Both the position numbers and the translations under genes were made by a program. Below are positions 25,591 to 36,780 of a stretch of 64,000 nt of DNA, one piece after another; positions within the stretch are counted from its first letter, which is position 1; every line of letters starts with the position of its first letter. The notes under the pieces are model-generated. The model worked only from the letters and a program-made list of their open reading frames with translations. It was not told the DNA's origin and searched no databases. Origin of the DNA: Sarcocystis neurona (lineage: Eukaryota; Apicomplexa; Conoidasida; Eucoccidiorida; Sarcocystidae). The stretch spans positions 4,803,292 through 4,867,291 of the forward strand of contig KL647288.1 of the NCBI GenBank assembly GCA_000727475.1, in the 5' to 3' direction.

Positions 25591-28128
25591 GCCGTGAGAA
25601 AACAGCAGTGGGTCGAGGGGGTGGCTGCGCGTCTTACAACCGCCTCCCGCAGGGTCGTCCTGGCGCGGACGCCGTACGAGCTGGCAGCGTGTCTTCCTGC
25701 GGCGCCTGGCGCTGCTGCTCGTCCTGCCAAGGGGACGCCAACCGTCGATCCTGCCGCAGGCCTGCTGCCGCTGCAGTTCAACTGCAGCTGTGTAGATTGC
25801 ACGAGGGCGCTGCTCACCTTCGCTACACACCTGCTCGCTGCTCGGCTTCTGGTGGGGGGGCCTGCGCCTGTGAGGCTCGTGCCCCTCCTGAGGCGTGTGC
25901 TGTGCTGCCGTCGCCGCCAGAGCTGCTGCTGTTTTTTCTTGCTGCTGCTGGGATAGCCGTACGGCCTTAGGGTGTGGGACTTCGCCGGAGGAGACTGAGG
26001 AGAAGAGCCAGGGAGACACGGAGAGGAAGAGGAGGCACGAGAAGCGTGGTGGTCGTGTGCAGCGATGAAATCTCTGCCGCTGCGCGTGCTGCTTCTTTCC
26101 GTCCTGTGCTACCTTCGTCCAATGCTGCAAAGTGCTGCCCACGTAGGAGTAGTAGTACCTGCGGCAATACTATCTGGTGCTGTTCTGGCGCGAGCTTGTG
26201 GCGCGGCCCTTCCACGTACTGTTGACCCAGCTGCTCCTGCTGCTGCCGACACCTCTGCTGCAGCTTCGACTGCTGCTGCAGCCGTATCCCGGGACCTCGC
26301 ATGGCGACGTATTCTGCTCGTTGCTGCCTGGACACCCGGATCAGCTACCAGCGGCCGAGAAAGTGTATCAACTCCCAACGCACCCCTTGACCGGCTTGCT
26401 GCCGCTGAGGCAGCACCATCCGCAGCTGCCTCAGGGCCTGCAGCAGCAACAGACGTAGCACCGTCGGCACACGCAGCAACTGTGGCGCCTAGGGCTGCTG
26501 CTGCGACTCCTCGTCGTCTTATCTCGGTAGCAGCTGCTTCTTCTTCTTCGCCTGTTGCTGCTGCTGTTTCTTCGTGGGCTGCGACTCTTGCGCGTTTGGA
26601 TGCTTCTGCCCGTGTGCCTCCGAACACTGCTGCTGCTGCCGCTATAACTGCGCCTGGTGCTTCTGCCATTTCTTCTCCTCCTGTCGCTTCTGTGAAATTT
26701 GAATTGCCACTGCGCATGTGGTTCAAAGCGAGAGACACGAGACGCCGAGACTTCCTTCACCCCTTGTGGAGCTGGTACGTCTTCTTTGCATGCGCCAAGG
26801 CGGCAGCACCAGCGAACCAGTGCCACGCTCGTGGAGGGAATCCCACCTGCTGCAGCCGCAGCGCGAGCTGCACGTGGCGGAGCAACGGCAGCGGCAGCAG
26901 AACTCTATGGGTCCGTTTGGTAGCAGCAGCAGTAGCGCCGCATCTTTCCTGGGGGAGTAGAAGCCTTTGTAGCAGCACCAGGACGGGGGTATATCATTTC
27001 CTCCTAACAGAAGCAACGCGCCGTCTTCCCTCTCCTGCAGTTCCTTCTGCATTCAGGGAAGAAGCCAGGTGTGGGGCTTTCGACGCGGGCCTTCAGCCAC
27101 AGGCAACGGCAGCCGCGGATGTGCCAGCAACAGCCCAGCGCGCACTACTGCAGCAGAAGCCTGCCTACTCTTGGCAGCAACAGCTGCACCGGCGACTCCT
27201 GCTGCAGCAGCAGAAGCCACAGCGGTGTGTCAGTCTTCCACGGCAACTGCAGGAGAGGGGCCTGCTGCACCGTACCACTGAAAGAACCGCAGGACAAAGC
27301 AGAGGCGGCAGCAGCAGCGGCAGTAGCGGCGACAGCAGCATCGGCAGCAGGAGCGGCAGCAGTAGCGGTACCGACGCCAGTGGCTGCTTCAGCGTCGGCT
27401 TGCTGACGTGCAGCGCACCGGTGGCGACCTGGGAGCAGAGAGGCGATAGCAACAGCAGCCACAGAAGCTGCAGTCCTCTGGTGATCGGTAAAACTCGCAG
27501 CAGCTCACAGAGGTGCAGGAGCGCCGTGTACCTCGCACAAGGCAGCTGCAGCAGTAGCAGCAGCAGCGACTGGTTCAGAAACAAGTCACAGCGCACGAGG
27601 GTCAGGAAGAGTCATTTCATCAGCAGCAACGGCAACGGGAAGACGGAGCAGTGGGCTGTCTCCCAGCGCCTTCGCAGGAGCCTCCTAAGCAAGGAAGTCA
27701 GCAGCGGCACCGCGTGCACGTCCAGGTCGCCCACTCGCGACAGGAGCGGCCAAAACAGCAGCGACACTAATAGCAGCAGCAGCAGCCGGTGGATCAACAG
27801 CACCCCTCCGAGGGACAGCAGCAGCGGCCCCGTCTGTCGCACACATAGACTGACCAGTTATCTCACCAGCAGCAGCCACTTGACCTTGGACCAAAGGAGG
27901 GACACGGCTTGTCGCAGCAGCACCCGTCGGAGTAGCAGCACCGCTTTTAAGAGCAGCCGCTGTGCCAGCAGCAGCAGGCGGCTCCGTGCACCACCGGGGA
28001 GCTCTTTTGCTCATCCGTGGGCACTGGCCAGCAGTCGCGTGTGGGACAGCAACAGCACCACCTGGGTCGGTGAAGGAAAAGACGTGCCTCGATATCCCAG
28101 CAGCGTCTGTATATGCAGACTTCGAAGC
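25591..28128 (+). other. trinucleotide-rich open region upstream of biotin ligase
   Basis: CTG triplets dominate at 25,690-26,680 and switch to GCA/CAG triplets at 26,800-28,060. The frame that becomes biotin-protein ligase stays open from 26,065 and reads as Ser-, Arg- and Gly-rich low-complexity protein (SSSGSSGDSSIGSRSGSSSG type). It could be an N-terminal extension or earlier exons of the ligase, or simply repeat-driven openness; the latter seems more likely because other frames are also open for long stretches. Confidence 0.4.
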
Positions 28129-31120
28129 ATGATATCCGCAGCAGCATCCAGCGCCCGTGCGGCAACGGGACAAGACGGACATGGGAGTGGTGCTGGTGGT
28201 GAGGCGGGCGCGTCTCCGCCTCCCGGTGGAAGTGACGGTGGGAGGAGTGGGGCAGCTGCAGTGGAAGGGGAGACAGCGAGTGGCTTCCGAGTGATACAGC
28301 GAGACGCGACGGTGCGGTTTCCACTGCGCTGGCTGCACTTCGACCGGGTCGACTCGACGCAGCAGTGGGCTCTGCGGAACTTGCCGCGGCTGCAGGAATA
28401 CGGCTTAAGCGCGTCGCAGTGGGTTGTCGTAAGCGCGTCAGAGCAGACGGCAGCCGTCGGCACCCGGCATGGCTCAAGCCCTCAGCCAGCCAAGTGGATT
28501 TCTCCTCCCAACAATGTCTCGGCGACGTACGTGATACCCTGGCCCGTTTCCCTGAGCGGCCGGTTGATCAGCTTCCCGCAGACGGCGGCGGCAGCTGTCT
28601 GCCAGCTGCTGCAGGACATGCAGCTCGATCCAAAGATGAAGTGGATAAATGACGTGCTGGTGAACGATCGGAAAATCGCCGGGATTCTCTGTGCCAATCC
28701 CTCCTTCTACATCTCTGCGACGCCTGCGCACGACGTCGGCAGGGGGCAACAGCAACCGCAGCAGCGGCAAGCAGAAGCGGCAGCAGGAAATCAAGAGCAG
28801 TGCATCGGCGTGCTGGTGGGTGTGGGCGTGAACCTTGAGAAGGCTCCGAATACGCAGCAGATGGCGGGGGGACCCGGAACGACGCAGGCTGCTATATGCG
28901 TCGCAGAGGCACTGCAGGAGAAGAGGAGACAGCAGCAATCGCATGTGGCTGCAGATTTTTTGCCTGTCGAAGGAAGCAGAGGTGTTGCTGCTGCTGCCGG
29001 GTCCTCTCCAGGCCACCCCAGCGGGGGAGGAGACGCGCGCATCCCGTCGCACGATATGTTTGATGTAGCCGAAGCGCTGCATGCGAAAATGTTCGAATGC
29101 TTCCGTCAGCTGCAGTGTGAAGGCTTCCCGGCGCTCCGGCCCTTCCTCATGTCTCGTCTCGCGTGGCTAGGCGAGTATGTGGAACTCGAAAGCGAAGACG
29201 GCCATCCCGCGCCTCAAGCAGCTGCGGCAGCTGCAGCAGAAGCGACAGCAGCAAAATACTCTTTGAAACCCCAAGCAGAAACACAGACACGCGAGGACCA
29301 GACACGCGTGCAGCCTTCGAAGCAACCCGCAGCCCTGCCCCTAACTGAACTCACCGGCAGCAAGTCTTCTCAACTCACCGGTGGTCTTCCTGCTGCCGCT
29401 GCTACTCCTGGTAGACCTGCACCAGGTGGAGATCAGCCTTCAAAGCAGACGGCTGCGGGATCTGCACCTGGCACCAGTGCTCCTCAAGCTTCTTCTTCGA
29501 AGCAGCTACATGCTGTTGCTGCTGCTGCTGAAGCCGCAGGAGGAGATAAGTCGTCAAAGTTAACAACTACTGTTCCTGCTGCTGGTAGTGCTCATGGACC
29601 GGCAACAGGAGATAAGGCGTCGAAGTTGACAAGTGCCGTTCCTGCTGCTGCCGGTGCTCCTGAACCCGCAGCAGGAGATAAGTCGTCGAAGTTGACAAGT
29701 GCCGTTCCTGCTGCTGCCGGTGCTCCTGAACCCGCAGCAGGAGATAAGCCGTCGAAGTTAACAAGTGCTGTTCCTGCCGCTGCTGCCGGTGCTCATGGAC
29801 CGGCAGCAGGAGATGAGCCGTCGAAGCTGATGGCTGCAGTTCCTGGTGGAACAGCAGCTGCAGAGCAGCAGGCGTCCAAGCTGACACACGTGGTTCCTAC
29901 TCGTGCTGAAGCAGCAGGTAAGCCGTCTCCGGGATTGCCAGGGGCCGGCCCTGCAGCCAACGCAGCTGAGAAAAGCCGTTCTGCCCTTTTGTTGCAGAAT
30001 CCTGGGTCTGCTGCTATTGATTTGCTGATCCCTCGTAGCAGTAGTAGTTGCTGTTGCCTTCATTTTTGCTTTTTCCGATGTGTGTGCCGCACTTGCTGTT
30101 GTGATTTTCGCCATCTGGATTGTCTGCTGCGTGAGGTGCTGCAGCTGTCGCTGCCGCGCTTTCTGCTGCTACCCCTTTGCTACCGGCGTTCCTCTGTCTG
30201 CTGTCCCTGTTGCTGCCGATGCTGCTGCAGGTGGGCAGTTGTCGAAACTGTCAGGCGCTCTCGTTGATGATGCTGCTGGTGAACCAGCAACAGCTGCAGC
30301 AGCAGCTGTTGCTACTCACCTGCTGCTGCTACCACTCACCTGCTGCTACTCCTGTTACTACTCACCTGCTGCTGCTGCTGTTACTACTCACCTGCTGCTG
30401 CTGTTACCACTCACCTGCTGCTGCTGTTACACTCACCTGCTGCTGCTGTTACACTCACCTGCTGCTGCTGTTGTTAGTAGTCACCTGCTGCTGCTGCTAC
30501 TACTCACCTGCTGCAGCTGCTGCAGCCTAGTAAAGTGGTGCTTCTGCCCATTAGAATGTGGCTACTACCTAGTCGAGTGCCGCGGCTGCCTGTTTTTGTG
30601 TGCTACGGCTGTTGCCGGCTCGATCGGTGCCGCGACTGCTGGTTTTTTTGCAGCTGCTGGTGCCGGTGTTGATGCGGTCGCCCCTGCTCCGGCTGAATTG
30701 GCTTCTGCTTGTGCGTCTGCAGGTGGTGCAGGAGAGGAAAGAGAGAGAGGACCGCATGCAGAAGAGCCGGTTGGACAGGCAGCTGCGGAGGAAGCGGATT
30801 CGGGGGAATTTCAAGGAGAAGAAGAGAGAGAAGAAGAATTTCACACCGATGTGGACGGGTTCGGCGAGTCAAGACGGTTCGAACACACTGCGACGGCAGC
30901 TTACGGAGGGGGAGATGGCGGCACGGGTCCGGAGGTACAGCTGGGGGAGAAGAGCAGCAGCAGCAGCGGTGAGCCCTACCGGCCGCGGTCATCGAAAACG
31001 GGCAGAGAAATTCTTGCTGCGGGGATTCTGCAGGGCCTCGACCTTGATGGAGCCCTCCTTATCAAGGAAGCGAACGGCGAAGTGACGAGACACATGTGTG
31101 GACATTTGATCAGGCCGTAG
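28129..31120 (+). CDS. biotin-protein ligase (holocarboxylase synthetase type), three exons
   Basis: Exons 28,129-29,917, 30,231-30,278 and 30,723-31,120 give 744 residues; both junctions are GT-AG, phase 1, and keep the frame. The enzyme makes biotinyl-AMP and transfers biotin to a lysine of carboxylases such as acetyl-CoA carboxylase. Family marks: VDSTQQW (from residue 74), a glycine loop GTRHG at 111-115 followed by KWISPPNN, the KWIND motif at 171-175 (KWPND in relatives) leading into RKIAGIL, and GVGVNLE near 231-237. The C-terminal domain starts LGEYVEL at ~347 and ends GALLIKEANGEVTRHMCGHL; the two parts are separated by ~345 residues of Ala/Pro/Ser-rich sequence including SSKLTSAVP repeats. 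The start ATG at 28,129 precedes the domain; the frame is open further upstream, so the true N-terminus is uncertain. No transit peptide was judged. Confidence 0.88.
29347..29917 (+). repeat. coding tandem repeat in biotin ligase (22-24 residue unit)
   Basis: About eight or nine degenerate copies of a ~66-base unit encode SSKLTSAVPAAAGAPEPAAG-like peptides. Two neighbouring copies near 29,620-29,755 are almost identical in DNA, indicating recent duplication; outer copies are diverged. The last unit is completed across intron 1, where QLSKLSGALVDDAAG follows in exon 2. Confidence 0.85.
29918..30230 (+). other. biotin ligase intron 1
   Basis: Donor CAG|GTAAGC and acceptor GATGCTGCTGCAG|GT, 313 bases, phase 1. 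Splicing joins GAAGCAGCAG to GTGGGCAGTTG and restores the KL repeat (EAAGGGQLSKLSG), whereas reading through changes to Cys/Phe-rich sequence and stops at 30,267. The acceptor AG comes from a CTG/CAG triplet. Confidence 0.75.
30279..30722 (+). other. biotin ligase intron 2, frame-neutral
   Basis: Donor GCTGCTG|GTGAAC and acceptor TGTGCGTCTGCAG|GTGG give a 444-base intron, an exact multiple of three, with no stop codon in the coding frame. Retention would add 148 Cys/Leu/Thr-rich residues. It is called an intron because of its sites and the abrupt composition change. Confidence 0.55.
30312..30520. repeat. minisatellite of CTCACCTGCTGCTGCTGTTA units
   Basis: Nine copies of a 20-26 base unit with core ACTCACCTGCTGCTGCTG lie inside biotin ligase intron 2. 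On the minus strand each copy reads CAGCAGCAGGTGAGT, a textbook CAG|GTGAGT splice donor. Confidence 0.85.
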
Positions 31121-32741
31121 TAGGGAGAGGAGAAAAAAGACAGAGAGCAGAACACGCAGACGGAGACGCAGAGGAAGAGGAAGAAGAACACCGCGTAAAA
31201 GACAGAGGAAAAAGGAGAGGAAAGACAGCAGAGAGTCCTGATGTGTCCGTATAAGCGTCCAGGGAGAGCCAAGAAAGGAAGAAGGCGGAGAAAGGAGGAG
31301 GAAAAGGAGGACTCGAAGACGTGGTGAAGACGGAATAGCAAAGGCAGCACAGAGAGCAGAAAGAGAAGAAAACAGCAGAGATGTGGACGAGGAGGAGGAG
31401 GAGGAGTGGAAGAGGAGAAGCAAAGAGAGAGCGGTAAAGGAAGGACTGAAAGGCAGCGAGAAGTGAGGGGAAGAAAGGGCAGAGGAAGGGGAAGAGCAGA
31501 AAATAGGCCGAACGCGAGGGGGAGAATACAAGGGGACGCGCAAACAGAAGTATTTGGAGAAGTGCAGAAGAAGGTGGACGACAGGAGCAGGGAGAGACGG
31601 AGACGTCTCTGGTGGAAACGAAAAAGAAAGCCGAGACAAAAGCGAAGACCAGAAGAAAGGAAGGGAGGAGGGGAGAGAAGGAGGTAAGAATGAAATTTCC
31701 ACGAAGAAAACACAGGAGAGACAGGTGTACGGTAAAAACAGGGAGTCACAGAGAAGAAGAAGAAGAGAGGGCGGAAGAAAAAACTACAAGGAGCGGCTGG
31801 AGATATACGGAAGCGAGGTGGAGAGGACAGAAGTGAAGGGACACAAAGAGGAGGACAGCAGAGAGAGAGCGAAGGAGAGAAAAGCAGCGACTCGCCGACG
31901 TGGAAGACATTCAGAGAGGGAAGCGCAGAGATGTAAGGAGGAGAGAGAAAAGAGGAAAAACGAATGTGAGGAAAAAGGTATCGAGAACCGAGAAGAAATA
32001 GAGAGCTGGAAGGCTTCTGAAAGTGCAGGCGGAGTGTGCGAAAAGAAGCGGCCGAGGCACGCGAGACAGAGACAGCAGATAAGAGCGAAGCACACACGGG
32101 GAAGAGAAAGCGAAGACACAGAAGGAAAGAACTGAAAGAGAAAGGCCTGAAAATGGAGGTAGCGAGACAGCGTGCGCGCGAGACGCGTGACAAGCAGACC
32201 AAGAGGGCCCGCCGCAGAGTTCGCTCTGTGCAGAGGGCGCGACTGCAGTGAAGACGCGACAAGAGAAATGCCTGCTGTACACAAGAGAAACACGTACAGA
32301 GACACGTGACAGAAGGGAAGAAAGCGTGCAACAGAAGTGAAGTCGACCCGCGTGCGAGGTAGTCGTCTTGCGCACGTCAAGAGAAAATACTCTTCGTAGA
32401 GCTGAGAGAGAGAAGGGACACACTTCCAGAGTTCCCTCCGGTAGAGAAAATGTGTGCCTCTCCACGTAGACGGCCGGTGAGTGGCCTGTGTGACGTCTGC
32501 CTGAGTGGGCTGACGGCCGCGTGTGTATACGAAGCGAGTGCGCTGTCGCCCACGAAAGAGAGGAGGAGGAGGAGAAGAATATATGGGGGGACAGCGGAAG
32601 AGGAAAAGAAGAAGAGCAGGGCGGAGGAAGCGGAGGAGGAGGAGGAGAAGCACAGGGTGAGAGAAGAAGTAGAAAAGAGAGAGAGAGGGAAAAACGCAAA
32701 TTCCCGAGCACCACCAAGGAAGAGACAATCTTCAAACGTAC
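31121..32741. other. 1.6 kb purine-rich (plus) / pyrimidine-rich (minus) tract
   Basis: Almost pure GA-rich sequence on the plus strand (GAGAGAAGAGGAAG type). Minus-strand ORFs of several hundred residues are Ser/Phe/Leu/Pro-rich and consist of pyrimidine codons, so they are not accepted. The tract resembles the pyrimidine-rich introns seen elsewhere here and could hold introns of the minus-strand candidate gene that starts at 32,820. It may also carry the 3' end signals of biotin ligase. Confidence 0.5.
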
Positions 32742-32820
32742 CGCCTGGTGGCGACCCCGCTGGCTTAACAGACGCGGACACTGCCTGGGCAGAGGAGGAC
32801 AAATGTCCGGCACGGTCCAT
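32742..32820 (-). CDS. candidate first exon of a minus-strand gene
   Basis: ATG at 32,818-32,820 opens MDRAGHLSSSAQAVSASVKP and then AGSPPG, ending at a strong donor (GGCG|GTACGT, phase 1). A matching acceptor (CCCTTCTCTCTCTCAG) precedes 32,401, giving ALRRVFSLDVRKTTTSHAG in phase. The layout (short ATG exon, pyrimidine-rich intron) matches the 4,554 candidate. RRVFSLDVRKT faintly recalls bacterial-type ribosomal protein S5, but the rest of that domain is not found, so no product is proposed. The gene would converge tail-to-tail with biotin ligase. Confidence 0.3.
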
Positions 32821-32860
32821 TTGTTGGCTTCTTCCTGAGGCGTCTACGGCCGACTAGATG

Positions 32861-34545
32861 ACACACTTACACACACGCTCCCACGTGTGTATACACATAT
32901 ATCCGGAGAGACCAACAGCTTTGGAAGATTATAAAAACGTGCACACGTCCGTCTAGAAAACTGCACACGCCTGCAGGCACACACCGAACTACTGACTCGT
33001 AGTATACGCTGCATGGATACACGTCCGCATCTACTTTTTCACTTTTCTTTAGGGAGAAAGTATAAATACATAGGGATGTGCACATCCTCACCTACATGCC
33101 TGTGCGTGTAACGTACGTATATATATGTGTATATATATATATGCATATACATACCTTTAGATGTCAAAACATACAAACGTAAGAGTATAAGTTATCTGCG
33201 TATGTACAGATATCCACCTCTTTCCAGCTGACACTTACGTGGACCTAATTACACGTGTGTGTGCAGATCTAGATGTACTCGTGTGCGTGTGTGTGTGTGT
33301 GTGTGTACGTATATATATTTATACCCGTGCATACGTCTACGTATACGTGCGTGTATACAAAACCGTAAATATACGTACATACGCTTGTATGATTACGTAC
33401 GTGCATCTGCACCTCGGGATACAGCGAGACTCTTCTGCCTCAAAGTACGGAACTGGGTCTTAGCGTCACCGAAGAAGATTTTGTAGACGCGGCCTAGATC
33501 GGTGTATCTGTACGTGAATATAATTGTCGGTCTCTACGCCAATACCTATAGATGTAAATCGATGGTTTTGAGGTCATAAACGTGAAATAGCTGTATACCA
33601 GTACGCGTGTACGTATGCATATGAGTGTGCATATATATATACATATATGTGTATATACAACTGATACGTATGTACGTATGCATACGTGTGTAAGTACATA
33701 TGTGTATATATACATGCTCTAACTGTGTGTGTTCGTCGAAGTGCACGTTTTGCTTAGGTACAGTAACCGTCGTCTGCACGTATACGTACACATATATATG
33801 TATATACATTCGTATGTCGTCTTCTGATGTTGTGACACATGTAAAAATATATATATATATCCTTACGTGTAAACGTATAGGTGTAGATGTGTGCTCATAG
33901 TGTGCGTCGTCGCATACACGTGAGATAAATAGTGCAAATGTATACATACGTATACGCATAGATACATGTATAGGTGAAGATGTCAACAGGCGTGTGCGTG
34001 TGTTGTTGCTACACAAACAACGAAGACTCGCGTCTCTGCGTGGGTTACACACTGGAGGAAAACGAACTGACTGGCCGTTAGCTCATGAGAAACCCTCGCT
34101 AAGCCGTCTATTCAACGCCGCTCTTTTTGAGGGAGGAATGCAGTGTCATGGGTATTGTTAATGTGGCGTCACTCTATTTTTCTGTCTGTGTGTGTCTATA
34201 CATCTCTACTGTTGTGCGTGTTCCGTATGTTTGTGACGTCGAAAACAGCAAAACGTGAAGCCGTGAACTACAGTGAAGTGAGTCGTAAAGCCGGGTACCT
34301 CAACAGCGTCTATTTTACGTGTGTATATCCCATGTGCGTGTACGTGTACGTTTGTCTGTATTTTTGGTCTGCAGGGCATAAATTAATTCATAATAAGTAT
34401 GCGTGTGTGCGTCTACCTTCGTCGATACATACATGTACGTGTGTGTACATTTATAATACACGCATGTATGTATGTATATATATATATGTATATATATATG
34501 GATATGTGGATAATTATGTGTCCATAATTATATGTTTGTCTGCAC
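32861..34545. repeat. microsatellite field
   Basis: TATA, TGTG, CATA and GTAT arrays at 33,110-33,170, 33,285-33,400, 33,605-33,720, 33,780-33,870, and 34,440-34,530, with anonymous islands between. No gene seen. Confidence 0.7.
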
Positions 34546-36583
34546 CAGACTCGCAGTGATAAAGAGTCTGGAAGGGCCTTCTACTACCTCATAAACATCT
34601 ACGACAGACCCCGGACTTTTTGCTCTTTGGATGCAACAGCAAGTGGCCGACATGCATTTTGCATGCACGTGTAGACAGGGGCACAACGCCGGAAGTGCGG
34701 GTTCCTCTACGAAAGCTGCAACTATCGTTGCATTGCTCGTAGATTCGCAGAGTGCTGTCTCTTTGCACACATACATACATATTACACGCATGTGTACATA
34801 TGTGTCAATCCATATAATAGATGCATTAACAGTGGAATACACATGCACTCTCGTAGTTTCACGTACGTGCCCTTGTACGTGTGCAAATACGTGTAGATCA
34901 GATACGTACGAATCTATATATATATATATGTTTACAGACACAAGAGGTGTGAGAGCGTCTGTGCTGAATTTGTGCGTACTAATTGTATGTGAAGCTAACG
35001 TTTCTGGTGATTTGCTGTTGTCCGCGTACGCCCTACTTGACTGCAGCATATGCCGTATTGATTAGAATCCATGCTTGAGTACTTCTGTCCACTTCTGGCA
35101 CACACGTAGCTGCGGGCGAATCGATCCTTGTGCACATATTCAAGTGTACACCCCGCCACACCAGAGTGGAAGGTGTGCCTACCCAACTGCACGATGGAGA
35201 GTTTCTGTGAGACACGAATGTCTCATAACGAGAAGAGGCGTCCACGTGTAAGAGGCTTTCCCGTGCATCTGGGCACTTACTGAAATAATACTGCCTTCGC
35301 TGACTGTCAAAGGCGACTACATAGGTCGCTGCTGGCCTGCTGATATACACATGCTGTATACAGAGCAAACAAGAGATGCTGAGAGTGCCCACAGAGCACA
35401 AGAGTGTGCACATTCGTGCGCTGAATAGGCGCGTTAGGGCTACGTAGAGGAAGGCAACACTATACAACATACACGTAAAAAGGGACGAGAGTCGCACACG
35501 TGATTACACAAACTGTTTAACGTGTGACTGCATGCGTCCCCTGGTAGCACCGAGCTGCTGGCTATACTAACGAAGTGCCCTGCGATCATCGTACGGTGGA
35601 CCGCAGTGGAAAACACTCGTCACAGATAATGCGCAGTGAATGCCTGTGTCCTGCAGTTGAGGTACTTATCTTCCACAAGGTTCCGAAGTTCGACGACTTC
35701 CTCGATTGCGATACAAATCAATTCAGAGAGGTAGGTGCCTGTCTACCAAGCTACGCGTAATGCTCCCCACATGAATCACCCCGTTGCGCTGCTTTTGACA
35801 AAGGCACCTCCGCGTACCCGTTAAATATATGTGGCACTCTCCTACTGCAGAGATCTATGTGTGCTGGCACATTCTCGCCGTTAGCGCCTACCTACCCATC
35901 GGCATCTACTTATCCCTATTCTATCCTCCCTTTCCTCGGCTAAAATACATATTCGCACTAGTGCTCTGTGCACGCATAGTGTGCGCTACAGTCGCTGCCA
36001 TCATGTCACACGATCTCAATGGAACGGAAAGACGAAATTTCTGCAGCACATGTAAAATTGCCTCATTCTCCACACAGCTACCTGCTTGCCCTCGTCTATC
36101 TGTTTCACACGATGTACAAGCAAAACAACTTTGCATTACAGCTGCCGTTTTCTATCTATCTATACCTGCGTGTTGCGGCTTTGTCTGTGTCCACCTAGAG
36201 CTCCTCCATACAACTGCTCCCATACGTCGCAAACAGCTGGCTTCCTAGCAGCGACAGCATGATGCCCTGTACACGCGTATGCGCCCGTATACCGATATAC
36301 CGCACGCGCGTGTATGTGTGTATCTCTGCGGCTGAGACGCCAGTCATTTCGCCGGTATCTACTACTCGGACTGCTACTGTTACACAACAAACTTCCGGTA
36401 GACGTGCGGCTGCTGAAACCGCGTTGCGGACCGCACACATGGGTACGCCTACAACAACGCCGTGCAGGCACACGGGCGACCAGCGATTGCCAGGTGCGCT
36501 GCTGCAGCGGTGTTGCACATTATCGGTGTACGTGGACTGTGTGTACATGCACTAGTCCACTTGTGTACTCCCACGGGTAGTTC
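34546..36583. other. low-repeat region without a recognised gene
   Basis: Mostly complex sequence with only short TATA patches. ORFs are under 175 codons on both strands, overlap each other and show no recognised domain. Confidence 0.4.
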
Positions 36584-36780
36584 ACTTGTGGGCGTGTGGA
36601 AAGGCCTTTTATTGATGAAGATCTGCAAACAAAGGGGCCATGAACGCCTTCTCATTCGTAGTTTGCACTGTGCCCGTCAGGAGTCTACTTATGGACGTGT
36701 GGAACGCCTTTATTGATGAAGATTTGCAAACACAGGGGCCACGAACGCCTTCTCATTCTTAGTTTGCACTGTACCCTTCA
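36584..36780. repeat. two-copy tandem repeat, period 103
   Basis: ACTTGTGGGCGTGTGGAA at 36,584 and ACTTATGGACGTGTGGAA at 36,687 begin two units that both pass through TTTATTGATGAAGAT, TTTGCAAACA or CTGCAAACA, GGGGCCA, CGAACGCCTTCTCATTC and AGTTTGCACTGT. Differences are single-base changes and small indels. The unit does not keep a reading frame. Confidence 0.85.

Noticed and set aside
26065..28128. Treating the whole 1,400-codon ORF from 26,065 as biotin ligase
   Set aside because: The upstream part is repeat-driven low complexity, other frames are equally open, and the ORF ends in intron 1 rather than at the true C-terminus.
30989..32331. Minus-strand ORFs of 237-451 codons opposite the purine-rich tract
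   Set aside because: They consist of Ser/Phe/Leu/Pro pyrimidine codons, overlap one another in several frames, and run antisense into the biotin ligase C-terminus.
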